Part shown: piece by piece, positions 21,300-31,600 of the stretch
Position numbering within the stretch: the first letter of the stretch is position 1
How the letters are laid out: each line of letters starts with the position of its first letter
Assembly: GCA_018806915.1 (NCBI GenBank)
Contig: JAGKQI010000022.1
Location: forward strand, 248,001 to 312,000
Direction: 5' to 3'
Length of the DNA: 64,000 bases
DNA from: Phytophthora colocasiae
Taxonomy: Eukaryota; Oomycota; Peronosporomycetes; Peronosporales; Peronosporaceae
Program-made: the position numbers and the translations under genes
The notes under the pieces: model-generated
What the model was told of the DNA's origin: nothing
Seen by the model: the letters and a program-made list of their open reading frames with translations, nothing else
Database searches by the model: none

Positions 21300-21627
21300 G
21301 ATCCTATTGGTGAAAATCATGTCGCCATGCTGTAGTATGTCTGAGTCAGGTCACCTGGACGATATGGTGCACATGCGGCATTGATGCATCATGCCTCGAT
21401 GGCTTTCGATGCTTCTGTATGTAGGCTGGAACGTTTGGACTATCAGATATACTTGACAGTTCTCTTTGTAGGATTCACGCATACATTCTTATTATTGGGG
21501 CTTGCTTCATTGACTTGCGGGTTCGAGACGGGGGATACCGTATTGTACATCTTGTGGCTTGGTGGCGTCTCTCAACCTCGCACTTTCGCTCTTAAATTCC
21601 TGATCTCTGGCTTTCAATGGCTGTCAT
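21300..21627. other. Intergenic, nothing supported
   Basis: Sequence between the TIR element and the small membrane-protein gene. One open frame (21381-21674 +) is hydrophobic, but it overlaps the minus-strand gene end and has no features. Confidence 0.35.
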
Positions 21628-22122
21628 TCAAAGTCGTTCAACGCGCGAGTTGTCGGGTTTCGGCTGGAAAATGATCAGCAGGATGAGCGACATGGCCATG
21701 ATCACAATAAGACCCACTAGGAACTGGATGCACTGTTTAAAACTGTCTGCTTCGTCCTCCGCCTTACTTGCATTTGCCGGTCTCCTCGCAAGGTAGCCCA
21801 ACTCCATGTCCGATTCCGAGCCAGCGTCCGAACCTGACGAGTTGTAGCAACATATCAGAGCTGCCGGACAGCCAGATACTCTCTTGTTGGACTCTCCTTG
21901 TCGACGACGGCCTGAGTTCTTCGCTGGTGGTGGTCGCTTGGTCCATTCGGGACTGCGGAACCACGGCAAAGGGTAAACTTCCTCCTCTGGCTTGGACAGT
22001 AGCGGCGAGCGCTCACTCCTCATCGTCGCCACCTTGGACTCGCTCACCCGCACCACCTTGACGTCCGCAGAGCCACTGCCAGGCGCTGGTGGCTCCACGT
22101 CGTGCGCATCGGCTGCCACCAT
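21628..22122 (-). CDS. Small tail-anchored membrane protein, 164 aa
   Basis: The intact frame starts at ATG 22122 (context CCACCATGG on the plus strand) and ends at 21628. The N-terminal 110 residues are hydrophilic, Pro/Ser/Arg-rich and likely disordered, and include a possible dileucine signal (ERSPLLSK). A Cys pair (LICCYN) lies mid-protein. Near the C-terminus a single hydrophobic helix CIQFLVGLIVIMAMSLILLI is followed by 14 residues, a tail-anchor layout. The SPLL-type motif near the start recalls sorting signals of endolysosomal membrane proteins. I do not recognise the family. It lies between the TIR element and GlnRS and is transcribed in the same direction as GlnRS. Confidence 0.65.
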   Translation of the reverse strand: MVAADAHDVEPPAPGSGSADVKVVRVSESKVATMRSERSPLLSKPEEEVYPLPWFRSPEWTKRPPPAKNSGRRRQGESNKRVSGCPAALICCYNSSGSDAGSESDMELGYLARRPANASKAEDEADSFKQCIQFLVGLIVIMAMSLILLIIFQPKPDNSRVERL

Positions 22123-22320
22123 GGCAGGGTCTGCTGCAGAGTCGGTGGGAATAATAGAATGGTGGAACGGACCTGAGTTTCAATTGGTTAAAAACGATGC
22201 GAAAACATGGAATTGTGGCTCTAGCCACATTTTGTAACGACAAATGTACAAGAAACTTCAGCAGCGCGTCACACATGGCTTCATGTTGTTGTTACCACTC
22301 GCTCTTTTAACCTCTACGAT

Positions 22321-24317
22321 CTACGCCTTCTCCTTGGCGAGGTACGAGTCGTGCAGCTTCTTCTGCTTGTCTTGCTCCTTCTTGAGTTTCTTACGCTGGT
22401 TCTTCGTCAGCTCTTTACCAGCAGCATTGTGGGTCGGGAGACCTTCAGCGTCGAACTGCGAGTAGAGCTCTGGCTGCTTCTTGAACATTTCGACCGGCGA
22501 CAGCTTCATCTTCTCCATCTTGAGCGCCAGCTGCTGCATCTGCGCATCCTTGCGACTCGCGTTTGCGCCTGAAGTTGCAGCGCCACTGGCTGTTTCACCC
22601 CCACTCTCACGCAGAGCCACGATCTGGTTCAGAACCTTCTTGTCCTTGGTCGAGTCCTGGTCCGGCACGAAGTAGCCGATGCGCTCGAACTGCACGATCT
22701 CATTCAAGTTGTTCGCGTACGACTCGGGGTCCACGCGGGCTGTGGCGTACACGCGCTCCGAATTCCTTCGAGTCCACGAATGACTCCCAGTCCTTGACGT
22801 CGCTCGGCAGCTCCGGTACCGTGAATAGGTGAGAGTACACACGCACTTCCACCTTGGGACTGTTAGCTGGCACCCACGAAAGAACACCCTTGGGTTTGGC
22901 TGCGTTGGTCCAATCCATCTGGCCCACCACCTTCGTCACGCGGCCACTAGCGTCCGTCTCCAGCTTTGTGCATGTGAACGGGAAAGCGTATTTCAGACGC
23001 ACCTGCTTGTTAGGTGCCACACCGTAGAAGTCCTTGGAGTCTTCAGCACGTACGTCACTGCGATCGAGGAAGATTTTCTGTGTGAGCTGAACCTGGTGGT
23101 AGACGTCGCGATCCGCGTCCTGCGGGTAGTCCGGTACCTTCAACGAAAGAGCGTCCTTGTCAGGTACATTGCTGAAGTTCTCGATGACGAGTTCCACGGG
23201 GTCAAGCACGGCCATAACACGCTTCGAGGACTCGCCCAGAACGCTACGAGCCACAGAGTGTAGCCGTTCGATTTGGATCGTCGACTGCACGCGGGTAACG
23301 CCGATCTCCTTGCAGAACTGCTTGATGATCTCCGGGGTGAAACCACGCCGACGAAGACCGTTGAGCGTGCCCATACGAGGGTCGTCCCAGCCACGCACCG
23401 TCTTGGACGTCACGAGCTTGAGCAGTTTGCGTTTGCTGAGCACCGTGTAGGTCATAGACAGACGAGCGAACTCGTACACATTGGGCTTGAACAGATCCAG
23501 TTCATTGAGCAGCCAGTAGTAGGACTCGCGACGCGTCTCGAACTCGAGCGTGCAGATGGAGTAGTCAATGTGCTCCAACGCATCCACGATGCAGTGCGTG
23601 TAGTCGTATGTCGGATAGATGCACCACTTGTCTCCAATGTGCGGGTGCGGCACGAACTTGATGCGGTAGGCCACGTGGTCCCACATATTCGGGTTGGGAC
23701 TGCCGAGATCCATTTTCATGCGGAGACAGGCCTCTCCTTCACCATACAGACCAAGACGCATCTTCTCAAACTCTGCCAAGTTCTCAGCAACTGAACGGGA
23801 GCGGAAGGGAGACTTGCCAGCTTCTGAAACGTCCTTCTCGTCCTTGGTTCCAGGTGTAGCGTGGAACTGCTGCAGAACAACACGAGAAGCTTCGATCTCG
23901 GCCTTACTCTGGTGGCACACATAAGCTTTGCCCTTGCGGATGAGCTTCAGAGCCAATTCATACAGTTCCTGGAAGTATTGACTGCTGTACGTGACTTTAG
24001 TAGGGGTGTAACCCAACCAGTGCACGTTATTGGCGATGGCGTCGATGTACTCGTTACTCTCAGCCTCCGGATTCGTGTCGTCATAGCGGAAATACGTCTC
24101 GCGCTTGTCCATGGGGACGTTCAGCTTCTCGAAGGCCTCGAAGAAGTTCATGTTCATGGATTTAGCGTGACCCACGTGCAGATATCCATTAGGTTCGGGT
24201 GGGAAACGCGTGCGCACTTTGCCTCTGCGTGACGCGCTGGTGCTCAGCAAGTTGCTCCTGCGTGTTCTTGGCCAGCGCCATGTCGCGCGCCTCCAGGCCG
24301 GTGGTGGGTGTCGCCAT
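22321..24317 (-). CDS. QARS1: Glutaminyl-tRNA synthetase, cytosolic
   Basis: Class I synthetase that charges tRNA-Gln with glutamine. From ATG 24317 (MATPTTGLEARDMALAKNTQ) the core follows: VRTRFPPEPNGYLHVGHAKS (HIGH motif as HVGH), FRYDDTNPEAE, YDYTHCIVDALEHI, TLEFETRR, VLSKRKLLKLV (KMSKS motif), GWDDPRMGTLNGLRRRGF. The anticodon-binding beta-barrels come next (DWTNAAKPKGVLSWV, QFERIGYFVPDQD). The C-terminal segment ends GKELTKNQRKKLKKE...SYLAKEKA. The length is usual for a eukaryotic GlnRS without the long N-terminal YqeY-like domain. Two frame changes interrupt it: near 24215-24232, before VRTRF, and near 22760-22770, within the last barrel. In a gene expected to be essential these suggest assembly indels or a redundant copy. 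No intron is evident. Confidence 0.9.
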
Positions 24318-24644
24318 GGAGAGGAAGGGAGAGCGGTGGGAAGTTGCTGGAGCTTTGACGGCGAATGATTTAATGGCTCGGATATTGCGAGGCTCTGACA
24401 CAACCAACCATACAAAAAACAAGTCAAAGGATGCTGACCGTAGGAAAATGCTCGGACGAAGAAACGAGCAACTGACGCCTCCGACGTCGACAGCAAGGAT
24501 AGAGTGGACTATTAACTGGTTCTTGAGCTTAACGACAGGAGGACGGAGCTCCTGACTCAAATGGACATCTACAGTAGACGACAGTCTCATCGACTACTTG
24601 TTTGTGCTGGATTCTTCTCGTCCATTCCCTTTCCTGAGCTAAAG

Positions 24645-25412
24645 CTACTTCTTGGCAAACGAGACCTTGAGGGTGTCGGTGGGCGTGAGCTTGAAGCCGA
24701 AGAGTCCTTGAAGAGCGATGGCGGCCTGAGCTTCGTCACCGAACTCCACGAACGCCAGACCCTTCTTACCTGGCACCATACGGACTTCCTGCAACACAAA
24801 GAGCATCAATTAATACTCAGATCTGCCCACTGTCAACTAGAACACCATCCATTGTCGTACCTTGAAGCCCTGGTACTGCTTGAACAGTACGCTCAACATC
24901 TCCTGGTTACACGACTCGGGCAGCTCCTGAAGGAACAAAATCTTGTTGGGCACGTTTTGTGCTGGCGGAGCTGGCGCCCTCGACGCTGATGGCGTTGCCT
25001 TGCCATTCTCTCCTGCCTGCTTCTTGGCGGTAGTCTGTAATGGAGCGGGCTTGGGCTCACGCTTCCGCTTCTCGCGCGGGACGAAGGTGCCTTCGCGTCT
25101 TGCGATGACGTCGGCCTTCTCCTTGGCAAAGTGGATGACCACAGGCTTGTCGAATAGCGTCGATCCGTTTACCGTGCGTAACGCATTGGATGCGCTCGGG
25201 ATGTCATTAAATGTGACCCAAGCCTGGCCTCGCAGTCGTCGAGCACGACCCATGACAATCTCCAGGATCTTGCCGTGTTGCGAAAGAGTCGCGTACAGCG
25301 TGGCCTTCATGCGGTCAGCCTTGATCTTGTCATTCAGATTGTTTAAATAGATCGTGTGGTTGGGCGGGACGTCCGCCGTCTCCACGGGCGTAGCAACTGC
25401 GGCTTCGGTCAT
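24645..25412 (-). CDS. U1A/U2B''-type spliceosomal RNA-binding protein (SNF family)
   Basis: Exon 1 (25412-24861) and exon 2 (24788-24645) flank a 72-bp intron (GTACGA...GTTGCAG), giving 231 residues. RRM1 (about residues 19-97) has RNP2 IYLNNL and RNP1 RGQAWVTF, with NDKIKADRMKATLYATLSQHG typical of U1A/U2B''. A Pro/Ala/Lys-rich linker with basic PREKRKREPK follows. RRM2 (about residues 155-231) has RNP2 ILFLQELP and RNP1 KGLAFVEF, ending KVSFAKK. These proteins bind stem-loops of U1 or U2 snRNA in the spliceosome. Many non-vertebrates have one protein doing both jobs, so I do not choose between U1A and U2B''. All joins are in frame and both RRMs look intact, unlike the neighbours. Confidence 0.9.
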
Positions 25413-25698
25413 AGCTCCTTGGTTATGGTTTTGGCGCTACCCAAAAGTCATAAAAACGAGGTTGTTACAATAGTGACAAACAGAACGTTGATTTGACTTC
25501 ACTTTAATAAATTAAAAGTACATTGTTGCTATTTCCTGGGTTGTACTTCTCTTCAGCAAGCACGCTAGTGTCTCTAGAAGCAACACTTTCAAATAATCTC
25601 TCTTCCCACGGCCCCCATTTAATGTAAAGTCAGTGGTGCCCTAACATAAAAATTCCACTCACAGCAACAGACTGTGTGTAAATTCTAATGTAGGATAA
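25413..25698. other. Short intergenic spacer
   Basis: AT-rich spacer holding the 5' flank of the snRNP gene and the 3' flank of the DUF6818-like gene. No further feature was seen. Confidence 0.4.
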
Positions 25699-26261
25699 CT
25701 ACAAGTTGTCTATGACCTTAGCAAGTGTTGACAGGCAATCTTGAAGTTCTTGCTGTTGGCGACGTGTTGTTCGTTGTTGCAGCTTTACTATCTCGCGCAC
25801 TTGACGATATTTTGAAGCCAGCTCATGCTTAGCGCGCTGGATTTCAGGCTGCAAAAGCGAATTGCCAACTGGTTCTAGTGGTGACCGAGATTTCTGCCTC
25901 TCCTGAAATTGTGTACACGACGCTGTCTCAACTGGTGTTGCGCTGTGCTCGATCTGTAGGCCATTCACGCTAATATGGTTATTTATTCCGACATGTACTG
26001 TCCCCCATATCAAAAGAAGTACTTACCACACTTGAAGATATCCTTGTTGCTAAGAAATTGCGCGAAGCACGCATTGCGTAAAATTTACGCTTCAGACTCA
26101 CCGAATCGCGCGTTTTCCAGTGCATCTTCTTCGATGCGTTGTAGTCAGAGGCTAGCTCTTCCCAATCGTTTTTTTGTCTTTGGCTTAGAGTTGCTTACCA
26201 TCTTGAGAAAGCTTTCAACCTCGCCGGTACTATAGTTCACGGAACCCTGGCGTTTTGGCAT
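25699..26261 (-). pseudogene. DUF6818-like (SANT/Myb-like) oomycete family protein, frameshifted
   Basis: From ATG 26261 the protein begins MPKRQGSVNYSTGEVESFL, the start style of a large oomycete family. A frame change follows at a run of seven A (near 26173), after which DWEELASDYNASKKM and TRDSVSLKRKFYAMRASRN continue. That is the helix-turn-helix core with the W...L...YN...W..R....LK.K pattern. A probable intron near 25972-26024 (GTAAGT...ATATTAG) precedes a C-terminal coiled-coil part (SKYRQVREIVKLQQRTTRRQ) ending at 25699. DUF6818-type proteins are expanded in oomycetes and often linked to mobile elements; their role is unknown. The assignment to that Pfam name is from memory and is moderate. 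Confidence 0.5.
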
Positions 26262-26659
26262 CTAAAAGAGCAACGGTACTTAATCAACAGATCATGCTTC
26301 GGGTTTTCGTCGCTGTAGCGTACCTGTGCGGTGCTTGGCAGTTTGCAGACTGAGCGAATGGTTCCCTATCAAACCTTTCGTGGTCCATTAAGTACGCGTC
26401 TTCAGGACGCTCGTTTGTTGGCAAACGTAAACAATTACGTACTTTTTTTTAATTGTTATTGTTAAACTCAAGGACATTTAGAGTTACTCATGATATGCAC
26501 GGTCGGCCGACCCATAACCGCGTGAACATTATTCAATAACCAGAGACTCTTCCGTGTCGTGCTTGCGTCGTTTCTCGTTGAAATGGAAGTGGTGGAAGCG
26601 GTTTAGATGCCTCACTGCATCACGAAAGTAGGGACCGGCTCGTATTTTACTTACCTTGA

Positions 26660-27000
26660 ATGAGCTTCTTATTTTCCTTCGTAGTGCCTGGACTTGGTAA
26701 AGGTATGCATGACAAGGGCGCCGGTAGCACAAAACGGCATCGCAAGTTTGTTTTATTCGCGACAACATACAAGGGATCACGAGGCCTGCTATAAGGCAAC
26801 TTGCCCGGCGTGCTGTTGTCATGCGAATGCCCGGCCTGGTGTATCAGGAAACTCGCGCTATTCTCCGGGTGTTCCTTGCAAATGTATTTCGCGACGCACT
26901 GACCTACATGGAACATGGCAACAGAAAAACGATTAAAGGGATCGATGTATTGTACGCTCTCAAGCGACAAGGGCGAGCTGTCTACGGCTTCGACGAATAA
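26660..27000 (+). pseudogene. Strongly divergent histone H4-like sequence
   Basis: This was too short for a simple frame search but is clear on reading. In one frame (about 26690-26750) [19 protein letters not shown] matches the H4 tail GLGKGGAKRHRK. After a two-base insertion near 26751-26757, the other frame to the stop at 26998-27000 reads [19 protein letters not shown], then [20 protein letters not shown], and [21 protein letters not shown]. Every H4 helix and the C-terminal signature ([16 protein letters not shown]) are present. Many positions that are almost invariant in eukaryotic H4 have changed, for example GGVKRIS to AVVMRMP. It has no long uninterrupted ATG frame. It may be a fast-evolving H4 variant, possibly with an intron ending at 26682 (TTCGTAG), or a pseudogene. 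Confidence 0.75.
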
Positions 27001-27358
27001 GGAAGGAGAACTTCGCTCGGAAGGTAATGTGAAAAGTATACATTTGATTAAATTTGAATAGCTAACTACCGTCGTTGCCGTGCCATATTCAAGTGGAACT
27101 CACGGTTCCAAAATGAAGCAGCTAATCAAAGCGATGCAAGGTGGAGGGATCTTGAAAGTAAGACTGAGTTGATAGGATCGTTGAAAGCGTTTGGTTTGTT
27201 TTGAAATGCTTCCATTTCGTAGTACCCAGCACGAGTAATGGCACGAGTTTCTCTTTTTGTCAACAAATATAAATAAAACGAACTGTGCCTTCCCCCGGGA
27301 CCGTGGGCCCGGGCGTGCAATAGGAGGTGACACTTGACAAAAGCGGACACTTGACTAC
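27001..27358. other. Spacer between H4-like gene and retroelement E1
   Basis: No gene is recognised. Open frames on the minus strand (27100-27350) have no domain. The last five bases ACTAC (27354-27358) are the left copy of the E1 target duplication. Confidence 0.5.
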
Positions 27359-27771
27359 TGTTGAGCGCAAGGCTCAGTCTCCAGACGACACTGCTACATG
27401 GCTACATTTAGAGAGACGCGGTGCAGAGTCGGACACTGGCCTCATTGTCAAATCAGCCAGCAGCGAGCAGCAGATCTCCGGCGTGTATCGCCTGGGCATG
27501 AGGCCCCAGCGAATAGCAAGGCAAAGCACGCGCAGTGGACAAGCAAAGGCAAGGAGCAGTGACGGCAATGGACAAGCGGCACGTGGTGGCACGCGGCAAC
27601 AGCCTAGACTGGCTGGGAGCGAGCGGCAACAACGATCATTGGAGGAGCAGTGGCAGGCCCAGGATGTGGATCTGTTCCTGCCAGCGGCTCGTAGGTAGGA
27701 ATGTAAGTCTGAACCTAGCTCTAATGTTAATCTCACTTCGCAATTGACCTTAACGAGCTCAAGACACTACA
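27359..27771 (+). repeat. E1 5' LTR, 413 bp
   Basis: TG...CA termini (TGTTGAGCGC ... GACACTACA). I see no base difference from the 3' LTR at 32558-32970. It contains a GC-rich region with many GCAAG/GGCAA strings, and an open frame that is probably not a gene. Confidence 0.95.
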
Positions 27772-27800
27772 AAGAATTCTTTAGTGAACTTTAGCTGACC

Positions 27801-28690
27801 ATGACACGCAACAACGAACTGGACGCTGATGGGGACGTCGAGATGTCCGTCGCACCGCCGGTGTATGAGTTTATCAAGGCCCCTAAGTTGACCAAGTGGA
27901 GTCAACCGGCTCTGGTTGTGTTCAGGCGTGAACGTCAGCAGTATGAGACGAAGATCTGGGAGCGCTGCGTGACCACAGGCGAAGCACACGAAAATGTGTT
28001 GGTCACCGTGAAGAGCTCCATAGAACGGAAGGTTCTCGAGCACCTCGCTCATTACGTCTTCAAGACCACGGTTTTGCACTGACTGAAGAAGCCATTTGCC
28101 GGGAGATCGAACGCAAGGCTGGTAGCCTCATGAACGATCACGTGCCCGACGTGGAGAAGATGTTCGGCGAGAATTTGAAGATGGATACATCTGAGAAGGA
28201 TGTGGAGGCCCGAGTAGCGAATTACTTCATAGCTTTGATAAGCTTGTGGAGGACAACGGCCTTGCAGCTTGGGTCGGCCGTGCAGAGGCTAATGACTCGG
28301 CTGGGCAGCAGCGACTGAAGATGCGATGCAAAATGTTAATGGCCAATCTGGCGCCGACGATGCTTCGTATGGACATTCAACGCTTGGCTGCCGTGACGCA
28401 TCGTCATGTGAAGCAAGATGATGTGGCATTGTAAGAATTGATAGTGAAGCGGGCGTCCATGCAGCAACACTATCATCAGATGCAGAACGATGTGAAGAAG
28501 TCAGGCTCAGAGAAGCCTAAGAATGGGTCGAGTGAGTCCAAAAACAGGGCGGAAGCACCAAGCAGCAGCCTACCGTGAGTGTACCTAAGCGGAACGTGCC
28601 ATCCAATGGAGGGGGTGTCTTCTCCACCCTCAACGGGTTGCCCCTGGTGTGCAAGGAAGCCACTGGATGAAGGACTGTCCGACGGCAACT
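27801..28690 (+). pseudogene. E1 gag region, frame-broken
   Basis: ATG 27801 opens a frame (MTRNNELDADGDVEMSVAP ... FIKAPKLTKWSQPAL) that ends at 28082. The capsid-like sequence continues in other frames (EEAICREIERKAGSLMNDHV from about 28085, then DNGLAAWVGRAEANDSAGQQ and LAPTMLRMDIQRLAAVTHRH) to about 28434. Remains of a CCHC knuckle sit at 28630-28690: a CPWC half in one frame and HWMKDCP in the pol frame, two bases out of register. Three or more breaks contrast with the intact pol downstream. The copy may have been mobilised in trans, or the breaks are assembly indels. Confidence 0.7.
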
Positions 28691-31600
28691 GAAGAACAAA
28701 AGGCAGCAGCTCGGAAGACCTTTATTGAAAAGAAAGGAAACGTTGAGCGTGCGAAGGCTGTCAAGAAGATTGCCGGCGATGGCGAGGATCGACGGATGTG
28801 CATCAACGGGGTACTGGATGTACCGTTCTGCCCTGATACTGGGGCGGACAGTAACATCATTTCGAAGACGCTTATGGACGAGCTGCTTGGACTTGGTGCG
28901 CAGCTGGAGCTAAGCGAACTGTCACCAGCAGTGACAGTACAAGTGGCGGGAGGCACACAGGTGCTGTGCCGTAGTACTGCGACGTTGGATCTTCGGATTG
29001 AGACTGCTGCTGGACCCGTGAATCTACGCAGGGTGTCGTGCCTAGTCATGGACGGTGCCGAGGACGAGTTCTTGCTTGGACGAAAGACAATGCAGGACAT
29101 TGGGATTGACATCGATTGCCTCTTCGAGCAGCTCGCAAGTGGTGACCGTGTGAACGAAGCCGATGGAGATGATGTGACAGACGTAGGTGCGGAGCTGGTA
29201 TTCACTGTGGATACGCATGAGATTCATGGGCACTTAGAACGAATGCTTCACGAAGCGAAGGAGGATGGCTTCGAGCCCTTGTTGTTGGATGACTTGCGCG
29301 TGTTAGTGTACGAGTATGCCGATGTTTGGCGTGTTCATATTGGGGCCGATCCACCAGCAGATGTGGAACCTCTGGTCGCACAGCTTCGGCCTGGTGCGCA
29401 ACCATATCGTAGCGGTACTCGGAAGTACCCGGAACCACAGCGCAAGTTCCTTCGAGGATTCGTTAAGGAGCTGGTGGAGAATGGGCTGGTAAAGCGGAAC
29501 AATGCGAGTCGATGGGCTTGTCCAGCTCTCCCTGTCAGGAAGCCACATAGTGAGGACTTCCGGTGTACCATGGACTATCGTCCTGCTAATCGGTGGACGG
29601 TGGCTCTGGCAGGTGCAACCCCAAATCTCGCTGTGGTGGTTCAGAATGTCAAGGGCTCCTACGCGTTTGGGTTGTTCGACCTTTTCAAGGGATTTTGGCA
29701 GCTTCCTCTGCATCCAGACAGCCAGGAACTCTACAGCTTTGTAACTGAGGACGGGGTGTTTACCCCAACGAGAGTCCCCCAAGGGGCTAGTGATTCTGCC
29801 ACGCACTTTCAACTTCAGATGCAGGATTGTTTCCGCGAGCTGCTGTATGACCACCTCCTTGTTTGGATCGACGACTTGTTGTTATTTGCCAAGACACCTG
29901 AGGAATATTTGTCGAAACTGCGGGAGTTCTTTGCAGTACTGCGCGCCCGCAGGTTGAAGCTCAATGCAAGGAAATGTGTGCTTTTCCGTAAGCAGGTAAC
30001 TTGGTGTGGTAAAGTTGTGGACGGTGAGGGCATTAGACACTCACCGGAACGGCTCCAAGCGCTCGTGAGTCTGCCTCTGCCTCCCACGGCTGCAGCTCTC
30101 CAGCAGTTTTTGTGTGCAGCTAATTGGCTGCGGGATTCGATGGTAAACTACGCACGAACCGTGCACCCGCTGCAGAAGATGCTTGAGCAGATAATGGCAC
30201 AGCGTGGACGGCGTAAGAGCCAATTGGCAAGCGTGGATTTATCGTGGACTGAAGAGGACAAAGTTGCTTTTCGAGCGGTTGTGGATTTGCTTGCGACCTC
30301 GAACAAACAGTACTTCGCCGACAAGGATGCTCGCGTCTGTCTTTTGACTGACGCGTCCAACACAGGATGGGCTATTGTGGTTTCTCAGGTACATCATTGG
30401 GAGGAAGGAAAGCCTGTAGCAGAGCAGGCGCATGAACTCTTGGTGTGCCGTGGAGGTCAGTTCACTGGTTCACAGCTCAACTGGTCGATCGTTGAGAAGG
30501 AGGCGTATCCGGTTGTACGTGCCTGTGCTGACTTGGCATATTTGCTGGACCGAGAGAACGGTATCTACATCTATTGTGACCATGCCAATCTCGTGTATAT
30601 CTTTGCACCTGACAAGACCGTGAAACCTCATCTTCGCGGCAAGCTGCAGCGCTGGGCGTTGCAAATGGTCGGAGTTCGCTACGAGATCGAGCACATTACC
30701 GGTGATGACAACGTGTGGGCCGATCTAGTGTCCCGCTGGGGACAGCCAAATATCGGTCTGAGTGTTTCTACGGTTGCGGTGAAGCGTATTGGTCTTCTAG
30801 AGGAGAACATTGCCGAGGACACCGGTGTCGGATATTTCGATAGAGTGGACCTATCGGCCGCCTACTTGCATGTTCCTATGGAGTCCGAGCCAGTACCTGC
30901 AGTGGTGTCGGCGAAGAGGGTGACGACACGGAACACGCCTGTGGTGTCTCCGCTAAGGCCTCTCCAGGACGACCGATTCGTCTGGCCTTCTGCAGAAGCT
31001 ATCAGAACTGAGCAACGCCGCCACCAGGGTGTAGCACCTGCTGCAGCGGACGAGGACGGATATGTGCGCGTCGATGGGAAGTTGTGGGTGCCTCGAGAGG
31101 CTCGCGACTTGCTGAAGCGCATATTAGTGGTTGCCCATTGTGGGCCACAGGGACACCGTGGTGGTGATGTTATGCTGACGGCTTTGAACGACCGTTTTGC
31201 CATCAGCAGTTGTAAGGCCCTAGTGACACGGTTTTTGCGCGACTGCCTTCTCTGTAAGCACGTCAAAGGTGGCAAGTTAATCCAGCGACCGTGGGGCCCA
31301 ACATCCACGGCTACTCGACGCAATGAGTGTTTGCACATGGACTACTTGGAGTTAGGAGAATCCTATGGTACGACACGCTATGTTCTCGTTCTCAAGGATG
31401 AGCTTACGCACTATTGCGAGTTAGTGGCGGCAGACTCAGCGACCAGCTCTGCAGCAGCTGAGGCCGTTCTGGACTGGTACAAGCGCTTCGGCCTCCCTGA
31501 AATGTGGGAATCCGATAACGGTAGTCATTTCAAGGCAGAGCTGATGAAGGAGCTCGCCGCAAAGCTGACGGCAGTGCAAAAATTCGTCCCGGTATACAGT

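Noticed and set aside
26647..26970. Minus-strand open frame of 107 codons
   Set aside because: It is the shadow of the H4-like sequence on the opposite strand; the plus-strand reading explains the bases.
27359..27771. Open frames inside the E1 LTRs (present in both copies)
   Set aside because: They exist on both strands of a GC-rich repeat and are duplicated only because the LTRs are identical.
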